Origin: Thermoanaerobaculia bacterium
Lineage (GTDB): Bacteria > Acidobacteriota > Thermoanaerobaculia > Multivoradales > J023
NCBI GenBank assembly: GCA_030431255.1
Contig: JAUIJL010000009.1
Coordinates: 124,001-188,000 of the forward strand
Direction: 5' to 3'
DNA length: 64,000 bases
Shown: piece by piece, positions 1 to 9,237 of the stretch
Layout: each line of letters begins with the position of its first letter
Numbering within the stretch: the first letter of the stretch is position 1
Notes under the pieces: model-generated
The model's input: the letters and a program-made list of their open reading frames with translations, nothing else
Databases searched by the model: none
What the model was told of the DNA's origin: nothing
Program-made: the position numbers and the translations under genes

Positions 1-78
1 CGGCTGGAGATGTCCATTAGTTTTCTATTCGACGTGTTAAAGATTAACTTGGGTGTGGCCACCTGTCGGGAGAAAATC

Positions 79-675
79 ATGAGACTAGTCGAAAGTATGA
101 GGGCTCGGCTCTCTCAAGGGATGGAAGCTGACCAACTCTCCAAAGCGTTGAAGTCTGTTCCCTTTGAAGCATGGGCTATTCCGGTAGTTGCTGGAATAGT
201 TTGCTACAGCCTGTTGATGCTGGCCGCGGCGCTATTCTCCGGTGTGGCGGGTGGCTTGATCAAGTCTTCATCCAGATTTTGGACCATCCCAACATCCGAG
301 CAGACCGCAGTTGTCTTAGGTGGAGGGTGTGCGATCTTCGTCCTCTTCTTTATTGCAGTCATTGGGGTTGGTGTGCTTTTTGTGCGCTTAGCCGTAGGAG
401 CAGAATTACAAAGAGGACAGTTAATTGTCGGAAGCTCTTTGGCAGCCGTTTTTTCTTTCGTTCCGATAGGCCTGCTCTATGACTTAGTATCGAGTGCGCT
501 CCACTTTGAGCCAACGATCAGCAATATCTTGTTCAAGATCTTGAGTCTATTCATCAACATTGTCTGGGTATTTACGCTTGGGGCTTTCGGCGGGTTTCTC
601 GGCACTAAACTTCCAAGTCTCACGAACTACAGCAGCGGTATTTCAGGAGGTCGATTGGTAGACAACGATCATTGA
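79..675 (+). CDS. Polytopic membrane protein of unknown function
   Basis: About 198 residues with roughly four hydrophobic segments (near residues 32-55, 78-105, 116-136 and 155-180) and a Gly/Ser-rich C-terminal tail, so an inner-membrane protein is likely. I do not recognise a family. The ATG at 79 is chosen because GGGAG sits 6 bases upstream. The same frame is open to an ATG at position 10, which lacks a usable ribosome site, and the frame runs to the window edge, so a longer protein cannot be excluded. Its codon use is more AT-rich than that of the downstream genes. It stands alone, 256 bases before the next gene, and that gap shows nothing clear. Confidence 0.6.
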   Translation: MRLVESMRARLSQGMEADQLSKALKSVPFEAWAIPVVAGIVCYSLLMLAAALFSGVAGGLIKSSSRFWTIPTSEQTAVVLGGGCAIFVLFFIAVIGVGVLFVRLAVGAELQRGQLIVGSSLAAVFSFVPIGLLYDLVSSALHFEPTISNILFKILSLFINIVWVFTLGAFGGFLGTKLPSLTNYSSGISGGRLVDNDH

Positions 676-931
676 GGCTCCTTGGTTTATTGTTATTCTT
701 GTTCCCAATCCACTTTTTGGCAGAGGAGCCGGCGACACATCCCCAGGCTGTTTCGTCGGACACCATGGGCCCATGCGCCGAAGCCGGCAGGATGGGTCAA
801 AGATGACACCCCGCCCGGCTCACGTTGGCGCGAGGTGTCAAAGAGTTGGCGGCAGCCGTCAAGAATCTTCCCGCCGCTGTCGGTAGTTTTAGCTTGCAAC
901 CCAAACACTAGACTCAACAAGGGAGCAAGCT

Positions 932-1825
932 ATGACCCATCCTCAACAAAGCAGCCAAGAAAGCAGCCAAGACAACAGCCGACAGAACAACCAAGCCTCC
1001 ACCGGATTGACCCTCGTGCTCGGAGGCACCGGCAAGACCGGACGCCGTGTGGTCGCCGGCCTCAAGGCCAAGGGCGTGCCGGTTCGTGTGGGCTCTCGCT
1101 CCGCTTCTCCGGCTTTCAGCTGGGACCAAGAGTCGGGCTGGGACGCCTGCTTGGAGGGTGTTGAATCGGTTTACATCAGCTATGCCCCGGACCTCGCCGT
1201 GCCCGGCGCGACGGACTCTATCCAGGCTTTCACGGACCGGGCCAAACGCCACGGCGTGAAACGCCTGGTGCTGCTTTCCGGTCGCGGTGAGGCCGAGGCC
1301 CAGGCCTCGGAGCGGATCGTGCAGGACAGTGGCCTGAAATGGACGATCGTCCGTGCTTCTTGGTTTCACCAGAACTTTTCGGAAGGTGCCTTCATCGACA
1401 TGGTGCTCGCCGGGGTGATCACTCTTCCCGCAGGCCGGGTGAAGGAGCCGTTCGTCGATGTGGACGACATTGCGGAAGTGGCGATCACTGCGCTCACGGA
1501 GCCCGGCCACAATGGCGAGCTCTACGAGGTGACCGGGCCTCGTCTGATGACTTTTGACGACGCCGCCGCCGATCTAACCCGAGCCATCGGACGGAAGATC
1601 ACCTATCACCAGATTTCCCACGATGCCTTCGTGGACGGTGTCCGGGACTCCGGTGCACCGAAAGAGGTGGTCTGGATGATGGACTACCTCTTCTCCACCG
1701 TGCTCGACGGTCGCAACGCTCAGCTGTGTGACGGAGTCCAACGGGCCTTGGGCCGCCCACCCAAAGACTTTGCCGACTACGCTCGGGAAATCGCCGCCAC
1801 CGGACTGTGGAAAAAGGCGTCGTAA
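932..1825 (+). CDS. NmrA-like NAD(P)-binding oxidoreductase
   Basis: 297 residues. A Gln/Ser/Asn-rich start (residues 1-24) is followed by a Rossmann fold with the glycine motif GGTGKTG at residues 31-37. Later segments (KRLVLLSGRGEAE, WTIVRASWFHQNFSEG, PFVDVDDIAEVA) are typical of the NmrA/TMR subgroup of atypical short-chain dehydrogenases, which bind NAD(P)(H) and act as redox sensors or quinone/NAD(P)H reductases. The Tyr-x3-Lys pair of classical SDRs is absent, as usual in this subgroup. GGGAG precedes the ATG. The DUF1772 gene follows 68 bases later on the same strand, an arrangement that suggests co-expression. The substrate is unknown. Confidence 0.85.
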   Translation: MTHPQQSSQESSQDNSRQNNQASTGLTLVLGGTGKTGRRVVAGLKAKGVPVRVGSRSASPAFSWDQESGWDACLEGVESVYISYAPDLAVPGATDSIQAFTDRAKRHGVKRLVLLSGRGEAEAQASERIVQDSGLKWTIVRASWFHQNFSEGAFIDMVLAGVITLPAGRVKEPFVDVDDIAEVAITALTEPGHNGELYEVTGPRLMTFDDAAADLTRAIGRKITYHQISHDAFVDGVRDSGAPKEVVWMMDYLFSTVLDGRNAQLCDGVQRALGRPPKDFADYAREIAATGLWKKAS

Positions 1826-1893
1826 GGCGCGCCCAACTCTACAGCCCGTGAAACCATCAGCAGTAGTCCAACCTCTGAGACGGAGAAAAATCC

Positions 1894-2403
1894 ATGGGAT
1901 TGTTTTCGATGAGCTTGTTTCAGATAAACCTCGTGTCGGCGACCTTGCTCTGCTCGTGGGCAGCCGGCTTCCTCTTCGCGTTTGCGGTGGTCATCATGCC
2001 CGGCCTGAGCGCGCTGGGTGATCGCGAATTCATCCGCGCATTCCAGGTGATCGACGGAGTGATTCAAAACAACCAGCCCATCTTCATGCTGGTTTGGATC
2101 GGCTCCATCGTGACCCTCATCGCCTCCGCGGCCTTGGGTTTCCAGCAGCTCGGCGGTGCCGACCGTTTGTTGATGACCGGCGCCGTGGTGATCTACCTCT
2201 TCGGCGTCCAATTGCCGACGATTGTGGGCAACATCCCCCTGAACAACCAGCTCCAGGCCGTGGACGTGCAGCAGCTCGACGCCGACGGCCTGACGCAGGC
2301 CCGAAGCGGCTTCGAGCCCCGCTGGAATCGCTTGAATGTATTTAGGACCATGCTCGCGGTCCTGGTGTCGGGCATCTTGGTTCTTTTGGTGCTCAGGCTT
2401 TGA
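1894..2403 (+). CDS. DUF1772 (anthrone oxygenase-like) membrane protein
   Basis: 169 residues with four hydrophobic helices. Family landmarks are the segment VVIMPGLSAL after helix 1 and PLNNQLQAVD before helix 4, together with a conserved Arg/Trp stretch (FEPRWNRLNVFRT). DUF1772 includes fungal anthrone oxygenases and many bacterial membrane proteins of unknown activity. GGAGA lies upstream of ATG 1894; an internal ATG at 1909 is an alternative start. It follows the NmrA-like gene by 68 bases, so both may act in one small redox pathway (inference). It converges on the HupE gene. Confidence 0.8.
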   Translation: MGLFSMSLFQINLVSATLLCSWAAGFLFAFAVVIMPGLSALGDREFIRAFQVIDGVIQNNQPIFMLVWIGSIVTLIASAALGFQQLGGADRLLMTGAVVIYLFGVQLPTIVGNIPLNNQLQAVDVQQLDADGLTQARSGFEPRWNRLNVFRTMLAVLVSGILVLLVLRL

Positions 2404-2425
2404 ACGGGCCCCTGGAAGCTGCCGA

Positions 2426-2449
2426 CCGTGGCGGACGATGCCGCCACGG
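2426..2449. terminator. Hairpin between convergent genes
   Basis: CCGTGGCGG and CCGCCACGG pair perfectly around a 6-base loop, with GGGCCC blocks on both sides that extend the fold. There is no strong T-run, so intrinsic termination is only probable. Confidence 0.45.
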
Positions 2450-2466
2450 CCGGGCCCAGCCGTGAT

Positions 2467-3513
2467 TCAGCCTAAGACACGCTCGAAGGTCCAGAACGCG
2501 GCTAAGCATCCGATCAGGTAGGCGGGAGCCAGGACATGCGCCTGACGGATCCAAACCCATGAGGATGCGTCGGGCCGAAGCACGGCATGCTCGAAGCGGT
2601 GCAGGGCTTTTCCGAGAATCAGCACCGCGGCGATGAAGGCGAGCTGCCCGAGCTCGAGACCGAGATTGAAGGCAAAGAGCGCGGCGGGGATGTCTCCCTC
2701 GGGCAGACCGATTTCCGACAAAGCACCGGCAAAGCCCAGACCGTGCAGCAGACCGAATCCTGACGCCATCCGCCAGGGAGAACGGCTCAGCCAAGAGACC
2801 GATTCGCGATCCACGGCGCGTCGAGCCAGCTCCACGGCCAGGACGAAGATGCTGAAGGCGATCAACGCTTCGATCGGTGCCGACGGCAGGTGCACGAGCC
2901 CCAGGGCGGCCAACGCCAGGGTGACGCTGTGGCCGAGGGTGAAGGCGGTGACCGTGATCAGCAGCCGTCGCCCGCCTTGGACCAACATCACTAGGCCGAG
3001 CACGAAGAGCAGGTGATCGAAGCCGAAGAGAATGTGCTCCACTCCCAAGAGGCCGTAACCCCGGAAGACCTGCCAAGAGCTCTCCTCGGCGGGCACCACA
3101 AACGCCGGCGCCTCGGCGGTGAGCACGTGGCGCAGAGATCGCCCGTCCGACCATTGCAGCCGTACCAAGACATCGGCTTGGCTGTCGGCGATGCCTTGCA
3201 GGCCGATCGATTGGCCCACCAGACCGTCCGCGCAGCGAACGGACCACGTCGCCACCAGACCCGTGCCCTCGGGCTCGACTTGGGCCGGTCCCGCGGCCTC
3301 ACAAGACGTCGGCAGGATCGGCCTGAGCTCCGAGCCGGAGCGACGGACTGTCGGTTGCTTGAAACGCACCGCGAATTGATCGCCCTCCTGCTGATGCAGC
3401 TCGAGCAACGACGGGGCGAAGGCATGGGCCCGCGCCTCGGTGGGTTGGAGCAGAGTGGCCAGCAGCAGCACGAGCCAACACACAAGACCGGTGGCTTGAA
3501 GACGACTCTTCAT
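2467..3513 (-). CDS. HupE/UreJ family membrane protein
   Basis: 348 residues. The N-terminus is a signal peptide ending near ARAHA. A soluble domain of about 150 residues follows, then a C-terminal block of about six membrane helices carrying the HupE/UreJ signature (GVEHILFGFDHLLFVLGLV and TAFTLGHSVTLALAALG) with conserved His and Asp residues. HupE/UreJ proteins are linked to nickel/cobalt handling; in the long form with an N-terminal domain the substrate is unproven. The ATG overlaps the isomerase stop codon as ATGA, so translation is coupled. It is the last gene of the DUF3604-isomerase-HupE operon. Confidence 0.85.
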   Translation of the reverse strand: MKSRLQATGLVCWLVLLLATLLQPTEARAHAFAPSLLELHQQEGDQFAVRFKQPTVRRSGSELRPILPTSCEAAGPAQVEPEGTGLVATWSVRCADGLVGQSIGLQGIADSQADVLVRLQWSDGRSLRHVLTAEAPAFVVPAEESSWQVFRGYGLLGVEHILFGFDHLLFVLGLVMLVQGGRRLLITVTAFTLGHSVTLALAALGLVHLPSAPIEALIAFSIFVLAVELARRAVDRESVSWLSRSPWRMASGFGLLHGLGFAGALSEIGLPEGDIPAALFAFNLGLELGQLAFIAAVLILGKALHRFEHAVLRPDASSWVWIRQAHVLAPAYLIGCLAAFWTFERVLG

Positions 3514-4571
3514 GACGACACCTCCGAGCCCGACACCTCCGAGCCCAACAGAGTATGCATGGCCACCGCGTCCGGGCTCAGGCGCACGTCGAATTCGGCG
3601 CGCAAGCCCTGGAGCCGTTCCTGGAGCCAACGCTCCGCCAACTCGTGGCGCAGACGACCCCGAACCTGATCCTCCACGGTGGAAAGGGGCGGCAAGGCAC
3701 CGGGGCGACGCTCCTGGACTTTGACCAGGTGTAAGCCGTGGGCCGAACGCACCGGCCCGGACCATTCGCCCTCGGGCATCTCCGCCAAGGCGTCGACAAA
3801 TTGTGGACCGAATCGACGGATCAGATCCCGCTCGGTGAGCGCCGGCAAAACCGACGGCACCGACGGTGCGTCGCCCCAGCCCGCCAGAGCGTCGGCATGG
3901 ATCTCCTTTTCCGGCAGGGCCTCCGCGAGGCGTTCGAGCAGTGCTTGCGCTTCCGCCTTCTCGGCCGCCTCGCCCATGGAAGCCCGGCGAAGCTCCACAT
4001 GGGCCAACGCCAGACGAGAAGGGGTGCGGAAGAGGTCCGCGTGTTGCTCGAGGTATTGCCGCAACGCACCCTCTGTGGGCTCCCGCACGAGCACCGCCGC
4101 CCGGATCAGCCGCGACGCGCGATCGATCAAAATGTTGCGCACCACGCGATCGCTCATGTGCAGACCCAGCTCTCGAGCTCGATCCGCCAAGACGGCCTCG
4201 GAGGCTTGCGGATCGCGGGCTTCACCGTCCACGAATGCGGCGATTTGCGCCAGACGTCGCTCGACGGCGGGCTCCCGGTCGAGCCCCAGCTCGACGGCAT
4301 GGCGGATCAACACCTCACCGTCGATCCACGTGTCCACGGCCGCTTGCAGCTCCGCGGGGCTCGGCGCGCGGCCGAGCTCGAGGTGCAGGTCGGTCCTCAG
4401 CAGCGCCACCCGCTGGGCGGAAATCTCCAAAACTGCGCGATCCTCGGGCTGCGGCCCCGGAGAGCCGGAAAGCCCGTAGAGCAACGCGCCGACCACCGCG
4501 AAATGCACCGCGGGTGAGCGCGAGATCGCGCCCAGAGCCCCGCGGCGCCACCTTGGATGCCCCCAGCTCAC
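3510..4571 (-). CDS. Parvulin-type (PpiC) peptidylprolyl isomerase, membrane-anchored
   Basis: About 353 residues. One hydrophobic anchor lies near the N-terminus (SPAVHFAVVGALLYGL), then a long helical SurA/PpiD-like chaperone segment, then a PpiC rotamase domain (FVDALAEMPEGEWSGPVRSA, GLHLVKVQERRPG) in the second half. It should face the periplasm and help fold exported proteins. I choose the GTG at 4571 because it overlaps the upstream TGA as GTGA, the same coupling used at its 3' end; an ATG at 4631 inside the DUF3604 gene is the alternative. It probably serves the exported product of the upstream gene or the HupE protein (inference). Confidence 0.85.
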   Translation of the reverse strand: MSWGHPRWRRGALGAISRSPAVHFAVVGALLYGLSGSPGPQPEDRAVLEISAQRVALLRTDLHLELGRAPSPAELQAAVDTWIDGEVLIRHAVELGLDREPAVERRLAQIAAFVDGEARDPQASEAVLADRARELGLHMSDRVVRNILIDRASRLIRAAVLVREPTEGALRQYLEQHADLFRTPSRLALAHVELRRASMGEAAEKAEAQALLERLAEALPEKEIHADALAGWGDAPSVPSVLPALTERDLIRRFGPQFVDALAEMPEGEWSGPVRSAHGLHLVKVQERRPGALPPLSTVEDQVRGRLRHELAERWLQERLQGLRAEFDVRLSPDAVAMHTLLGSEVSGSEVSS

Positions 4572-6835
4572 GGAGCCGATCCTTTGTCCGCCGAGCCGGA
4601 GCCTTGACGGCGGGCTTTCGGCGTATACCAAATTGGCGAGGTCCAGGCCCGCTCTTGGATCACCGGCTGTAGGAAGACCTCAGACTCTTGGTTGTTGCAG
4701 CAGAAGGCTCCGATGTTGCCGCGCCTCTTTTTCTCCGGATCGTCGGAGTGCTGCCAGATCTTGAGATCTTTGGCGCAGGTGGGCGAGAGGGGATCGATGG
4801 TCTCCGAGCCGAGGCGCAGATTGTCCCGGCACCAGTGGGTGCTCCACCGGCACACCGGGTCCTCGAGCACGCGGGCGTAGTAGAAGGCCCGCTGATTGGG
4901 ATCGAAATCCGGATCTTTCCAAGCCGCGCACAGCTGATTCTTGCCCGGGGTCAAGGCTTGGCACGTCTCCGGGTCCACCAAGGGTTGGGCCAGGTGTTTA
5001 CCGGTTTCGGGATCCACTTCCCAACGCTGGGGATCGTGACCTGCCACGGTCAAGACCTGCTCTTGGGTATTGCCGTCGTCGTCGACCCAGCCCTTGATGA
5101 TTTGGATCTGCTGCAGGGGTGTGTTGATGAACGAATCCTTGAGCGCAGAGACGACGATCGTCGGTGCCTCGTCGGGTTGGCGATCCTTTGCAGATTTGGC
5201 GTCGAGCAGCTCACCGCCCATGGGCACGCCCTCTCGATAGCCCTTTTCTACCCGCTTCCGCGGCGCCATCTCGCAGAAGTCGTCGAGCCCCCAGCCTCCG
5301 AAGACGCGCACCACCGGACGGGTGCCGCTGGTGCCGTAGGTCTCTTTGCGCAAAAGGGCCTCAAAAACGGCGTCGCGGGAATTCTCTTCCGCCCACACCA
5401 CGCCGTAGCCGCCGGTGCCGTTTTGGATGTTGCTGCCGGTATTGATCGGAATGGCGTCCTCGATGCCCTCGTGACCCATGAAGGTGGCATTTTCCGGATG
5501 CCAACCCATGGTGCCGTTGTGGGAGTCGGAGGCGGACACCAGGCCGAATCGGAAGGGATTCACCCCACCGTATTGGTCTTGGAGGGTCAGGCCGTCCTTG
5601 AGCACGTTACGCACGAAAGCACGCTCGTTGAAAGCGCGGGGCGGCACCGCCGCCGACGCCGAGCCTCCGGTGCCGACCCCCGAGGCGGACATCAAGGTCA
5701 AGGAGTCGAGCAGCTCGAAATCGCAATGCTCGTCCACCGTGCCCACACCTTTTTGAAAGCGTGGATCCCAACGGCATTCGCTGCTGCCCTTATTTTGGTA
5801 AATCTCCACGACCCGCTCGTATTTGGCTTGGAACGCCGCGTCTTCCGTCGACTCGGGATCGAAGAGCATGGGGGGCACCACGTCGCCCACCCCGCCGCCG
5901 AGGTTGGAGTTGTGGGGAATGGTGATCACTTGGCAGTTGGGTTTGGCCGGGTTGGCGGCGCACTCCTTTTCGAGCTTCTTCCACAGGAGGTCGATCCGCA
6001 GCTGTTGTTTGTTGTAGGTCGGCTCCTGGAGATTCGGTCGGGCATTGGGGGTGGCCGCCAGATCGATCGCCGTCACCGGCCGGTCCACCACGTCGGCATT
6101 GCGGAAGATCACCGTGCGATGCCAATTGGTGCCCGAGGGAGCGGCGCTCATCTCATAACCCACGAAGCTGGTGAACTCACACGCGCTGGTGCGGTCGTAG
6201 GCCTCTTCGGCCGCGGTTTGCATCTCGCGCCAAACCCGCAGCTCGGAAGCGTCGCAATCGGCCTCGCCGTTGTTGCACATGGGCATGCGGGTATTGAGAC
6301 TCGACGGCCCCAGCCCGGGCGCCACCAAAATGCCGAAGGCGGCGCTGGCATTACCCCGTTGGACCGCCGGCGGCAAACCGGCCCCCGGCCGCCAATAGAA
6401 ACCGTTGATCAGCTGACAATCGAGGGAGAAACGGGCGGGATCGTCCTCGCTTTGGCAGATGCCCACCTCGCCGAAATGCTCGGAATGGTCGGTGACCGCC
6501 CCCCAGTCGAGAGGTCGATCGATCCAATACTCGCGGGTCACCCGGCCGGTGGGATCCACGCCCTTGATCGGCCCGTCACCCTTGGCAAAGGTGTAGGCGT
6601 CGCGTGGACCGGGGGGCACGAATCGGATGGCGGCGTCGAAGGAACGGCCCGTGTGCAGGTGGGTGGTGCCGAAGTAGGGTTGCTTGAGGGGATCGTAAGC
6701 ATCACAGGTCTCACGCTCCTCGGTGCGCTTGAAGGGCAGCTCTTCCGGCTCCTCAGCGTGGATTGACGCCACAGAGGTGAGCGCGAGCCAGATTCCTAAG
6801 GCAAGAGGACACAAAGGACGAAATAGGTCGGACAT
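4568..6835 (-). CDS. Secreted DUF3604 (PHP-like) protein
   Basis: 755 residues. The ATG at 6835 has AGGAG upstream and starts a clear signal peptide that ends near IHA. The mature protein carries the DUF3604 marks: YFGTTHLHTG (HxH, metal-binding in PHP-type hydrolases), AVTDHSEHFGEVG, VITIPHNSN, and SASDSHNGTMG. The fold is related to PHP metallo-hydrolases, but the physiological reaction is not established. It is the first gene of a three-gene operon, overlapping the isomerase by four bases. DUF3604, parvulin and HupE genes are neighbours in other Gram-negative genomes as well (from memory), which argues for a shared envelope function. Confidence 0.85.
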   Translation of the reverse strand: MSDLFRPLCPLALGIWLALTSVASIHAEEPEELPFKRTEERETCDAYDPLKQPYFGTTHLHTGRSFDAAIRFVPPGPRDAYTFAKGDGPIKGVDPTGRVTREYWIDRPLDWGAVTDHSEHFGEVGICQSEDDPARFSLDCQLINGFYWRPGAGLPPAVQRGNASAAFGILVAPGLGPSSLNTRMPMCNNGEADCDASELRVWREMQTAAEEAYDRTSACEFTSFVGYEMSAAPSGTNWHRTVIFRNADVVDRPVTAIDLAATPNARPNLQEPTYNKQQLRIDLLWKKLEKECAANPAKPNCQVITIPHNSNLGGGVGDVVPPMLFDPESTEDAAFQAKYERVVEIYQNKGSSECRWDPRFQKGVGTVDEHCDFELLDSLTLMSASGVGTGGSASAAVPPRAFNERAFVRNVLKDGLTLQDQYGGVNPFRFGLVSASDSHNGTMGWHPENATFMGHEGIEDAIPINTGSNIQNGTGGYGVVWAEENSRDAVFEALLRKETYGTSGTRPVVRVFGGWGLDDFCEMAPRKRVEKGYREGVPMGGELLDAKSAKDRQPDEAPTIVVSALKDSFINTPLQQIQIIKGWVDDDGNTQEQVLTVAGHDPQRWEVDPETGKHLAQPLVDPETCQALTPGKNQLCAAWKDPDFDPNQRAFYYARVLEDPVCRWSTHWCRDNLRLGSETIDPLSPTCAKDLKIWQHSDDPEKKRRGNIGAFCCNNQESEVFLQPVIQERAWTSPIWYTPKARRQGSGSADKGSAP

Positions 6836-6970
6836 AGCTGATCTCCTGGAAATGGGCGGCGAAATTAGGGAGCACATATCTACCAAAGCAAAGCTCATTC
6901 CAGGAGCCGAATCTCCGAGAAGCCCTTTAGAAGCGCCTTCTACACCTACCCTCTGGCCCCGATCTCTCTC

Positions 6971-6987
6971 CGACGCGGTACGCGTCG
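6971..6987. promoter_or_regulatory. Short palindrome in divergent intergenic region
   Basis: CGACGCG-GTA-CGCGTCG lies between the divergent DUF3604 operon (start 6835) and methyltransferase gene (start 7114). It has 7-base perfect arms and could be an operator. The rest of this 278-base gap shows no clear -35/-10 pair. Confidence 0.25.
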
Positions 6988-7113
6988 ACCATTCTCGAAT
7001 TCTTTCGAGGTTTTTCGAGCTTTCCGGCAAAGTGTTCTTGATACGGTATCGGGTTGCTGGTGAAATCCGCTGACAGCCACCGCGACTTATCCATTTGCCT
7101 GATTGGAGCTCCC

Positions 7114-7926
7114 ATGCCCCAAAGACGCCGGACGTTGAGCACCGCCCTCCACGGTATCGCCACCAAGCTGCGCAAGCGGCTTCGTCTCGGGCACTCGCTG
7201 TCGGAGCTCGAGCCCGATCTCAGAAACAAAGAGCTGATCTTCGAGGCGCCTCCCTTCGCGCCCGATCTGGTCGGTGCCATCAAGCTCATCTCCCCACAAT
7301 TCCACCTTTCGGCGAACGAGAAGTCCCGTCGCTTCTGGCAGCATAATCAGAACGGGTTGTCCTGGGGCGAGCACGAAGCACTGGCGCCGTTTTTGGAACG
7401 CGTTTCGACTCCCGAGAAAGTGCTCGACATCGGCCCGGGCATGGGTCGGTCCGTCGTCTTTTTCAAGAAAAAAATGCAGTGGCAGCAGGTGCCTTTCCAC
7501 CTCTACGAGAGCACCGGCGAGAGCACCCGCTACACCAAGGCCGGGCCTCGATTTAAGGATTCCTTTTGCGGCAACCTGGAGGCCCTGCAACGGGTGCTCG
7601 ACCACAACCGCATCGAGGAGGTGCAAATCTTCGATGCCGCCGACCTGGACGCCAAGCTGGGCCGTATGCCGGGCCCCTACGACTTCATCTACTCGTTCTT
7701 CGCCGTCGGATTCCATTGGTCGATCGAGCATTTTCTGCCGGACATCATGGACCTCATGCACGACCGCTCCCTCGGTGCCTTCACCCTGCACGATCGATTC
7801 GATCGCCTGCACGTCCTCGAAGACATCCCCCACCGGGTGGTGGAATTCCGCAAATCCTGGCCCAGGGATCGTTGGACGCGTTTGCTGATCTTGAGCCGAG
7901 ATCCCGAGCTGGTGCGCGCGCCCTGA
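7114..7926 (+). CDS. Class I SAM-dependent methyltransferase-like protein
   Basis: 270 residues. VLDIGPGMGRS at residues 103-113 matches motif I (the SAM-binding glycine loop); YDFIYSFFAVGFHWSIEHFL fits the region after motif II, and a GAFTLHDRFDR strand follows. The start at 7114 has GGAG 6 bases upstream; the frame is also open to ATG 7054 without a ribosome site. The N-terminal 90 residues are unique. The wording of the core (HWSIEHFLPDIM) resembles sugar- or lipid-modifying methyltransferases, but no substrate can be assigned. It is transcribed divergently from the DUF3604 operon. Confidence 0.7.
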   Translation: MPQRRRTLSTALHGIATKLRKRLRLGHSLSELEPDLRNKELIFEAPPFAPDLVGAIKLISPQFHLSANEKSRRFWQHNQNGLSWGEHEALAPFLERVSTPEKVLDIGPGMGRSVVFFKKKMQWQQVPFHLYESTGESTRYTKAGPRFKDSFCGNLEALQRVLDHNRIEEVQIFDAADLDAKLGRMPGPYDFIYSFFAVGFHWSIEHFLPDIMDLMHDRSLGAFTLHDRFDRLHVLEDIPHRVVEFRKSWPRDRWTRLLILSRDPELVRAP

Positions 7927-8128
7927 CGGCGTTTGGGCCGGCCCGGACGCGTCCGTCACGGCGAGAGCGGTGGGTGACCGGGCTTCAATGGCAAATCCGT
8001 GGGACCAGCTGTCCAAGAAAAGGGACGACTGGTGATTCGATTCAGCCCGCAAAATCGCACTACCCACTGTAGTCAACCGCTGTAGCTGAAACCCTCAGCA
8101 CCAACCCAAACCAAGGACGGAGGCTTTT

Positions 8129-9127
8129 ATGCCGAAAAGAGCATCGCTACCGAAGGCACCGCTCGCCAGAAAGATCACAGTGATCACAGCCATCGCAGTG
8201 ATCGCCCTCGCTTTCCTCTCCGCCTCAGCTCAGGCCGACGACACTGAAACCCTGATTCTCTTCGACCCCGCCGGGCCGGAAAATCCGGAAAGCATCGTTT
8301 TCGATCGTCACGACAATGCTTACATCACCCTCGCTCTGACCGGCGAGATTCGAAAAATCGATCGCCACGGTCAGATGAGCTCGCTCGCCTTCTTGCCGAT
8401 CGGCGCGCCGTGCCCGCCCCAGCCCACCGTGGCTTTGGGTCTGGCGCTCGATCGTCGGGATCGTCTTTATGTGGCGATCTCCGCCTGTGATCCGAGCAAT
8501 CAAGGGGTCTTCCGGGTCGACACCGAGACCGGCGACTATGAGCTCTTGGCCAATGCGCCGAGCACCACTGTGTGGAACGGCATCGACGTTCACCGAGGCT
8601 TCCTCTACGCCGCCGACACCTTCGATGGCCTGGTTTGGCGCATTCCCTTGAATGGTGGCATCGCGGAAATCTGGGCCGATGATCCCTTGCTCAAAAGGCC
8701 CCCGGGCGCCATGTTCCCTGGACCCAACGGTTTAAAGTTTTTCCGCGGTGAGATCTATGTCGCCAACTCGTCCACCGGAACCGTGGTGGCCATTCCAATC
8801 GAAGCGAACGGCGGTCCCGGCACTGCCAGGGTGGCGGTCACCCTGCCCTTTCCTCAAGGGTGCGATGAATTCGCCTTCGACGTCCACGGCAACATCTATT
8901 GCACCACCGACCCCTTCAATACCGTGCTGCGGTTGGGCCAAGACGGCTCGGTGGAAACCCTGCTCGATGCCTCCGACTTGCTCGACGGTCCCACGTCGTG
9001 CGCTTTTGGTCGGCGGGGTAAGAATCGTAAGAATCTCTACATCACCAACGCCGCCTTTCCCCAATTCACCACTCTCTTCCGCCCGAGCTTGATGCGAATC
9101 CGCAACCGCCTGCCCGGCGCTCCCTGA
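8129..9127 (+). CDS. Secreted SMP-30/gluconolactonase-like beta-propeller protein
   Basis: 332 residues with a signal peptide (about residues 1-36, cleavage near AQA-DD). The rest is a six-bladed propeller with repeated blade motifs such as PESIVFDRHDNAYITL, VALGLALDRRDRLYVA, NGIDVHRGFLYAAD and GPNGLKFFRGEIYVAN. The N(D)-G-I/L pattern belongs to SMP-30/LRE/strictosidine-synthase-type propellers, which hydrolyse lactones or bind small ligands with a central metal ion. GGAGG precedes the ATG. It is a single gene followed by a terminator-like hairpin. A lactonase role is inference. Confidence 0.75.
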   Translation: MPKRASLPKAPLARKITVITAIAVIALAFLSASAQADDTETLILFDPAGPENPESIVFDRHDNAYITLALTGEIRKIDRHGQMSSLAFLPIGAPCPPQPTVALGLALDRRDRLYVAISACDPSNQGVFRVDTETGDYELLANAPSTTVWNGIDVHRGFLYAADTFDGLVWRIPLNGGIAEIWADDPLLKRPPGAMFPGPNGLKFFRGEIYVANSSTGTVVAIPIEANGGPGTARVAVTLPFPQGCDEFAFDVHGNIYCTTDPFNTVLRLGQDGSVETLLDASDLLDGPTSCAFGRRGKNRKNLYITNAAFPQFTTLFRPSLMRIRNRLPGAP

Positions 9128-9154
9128 GCCAATGCCTAGATAAACGATAGACAG

Positions 9155-9183
9155 GGCCCGGTCGGTATTTCACCGATCGGGCC
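9155..9183 (+). terminator. Probable intrinsic terminator
   Basis: GGCCCGGTCGGT and ACCGATCGGGCC form a 12-bp stem (one G-T pair) with a 5-base loop, followed by TCTCTTC. It sits 28 bases after the propeller gene. Confidence 0.6.
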
Positions 9184-9237
9184 TCTCTTCGTGGGTGCTC
9201 TTTTCAGCCCTAGCCGGCCGGCGGGTAGAATCTCACC

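Noticed and set aside
682-1164. 160-codon frame upstream of and overlapping the NmrA-like gene
   Set aside because: Arg/Pro/Gln-rich shadow without ribosome site; its second half overlaps a well-supported gene.
3514-3765. N-terminal extension of the HupE protein to position 3765
   Set aside because: That stretch overlaps the isomerase gene out of frame; the ATG at 3513 starts a signal peptide and overlaps the isomerase stop as ATGA.
4688-6766. 692-codon open frame on the plus strand opposite the DUF3604 gene
   Set aside because: It is a high-GC antisense shadow; the minus strand encodes recognisable DUF3604 motifs with signal peptide and ribosome site.
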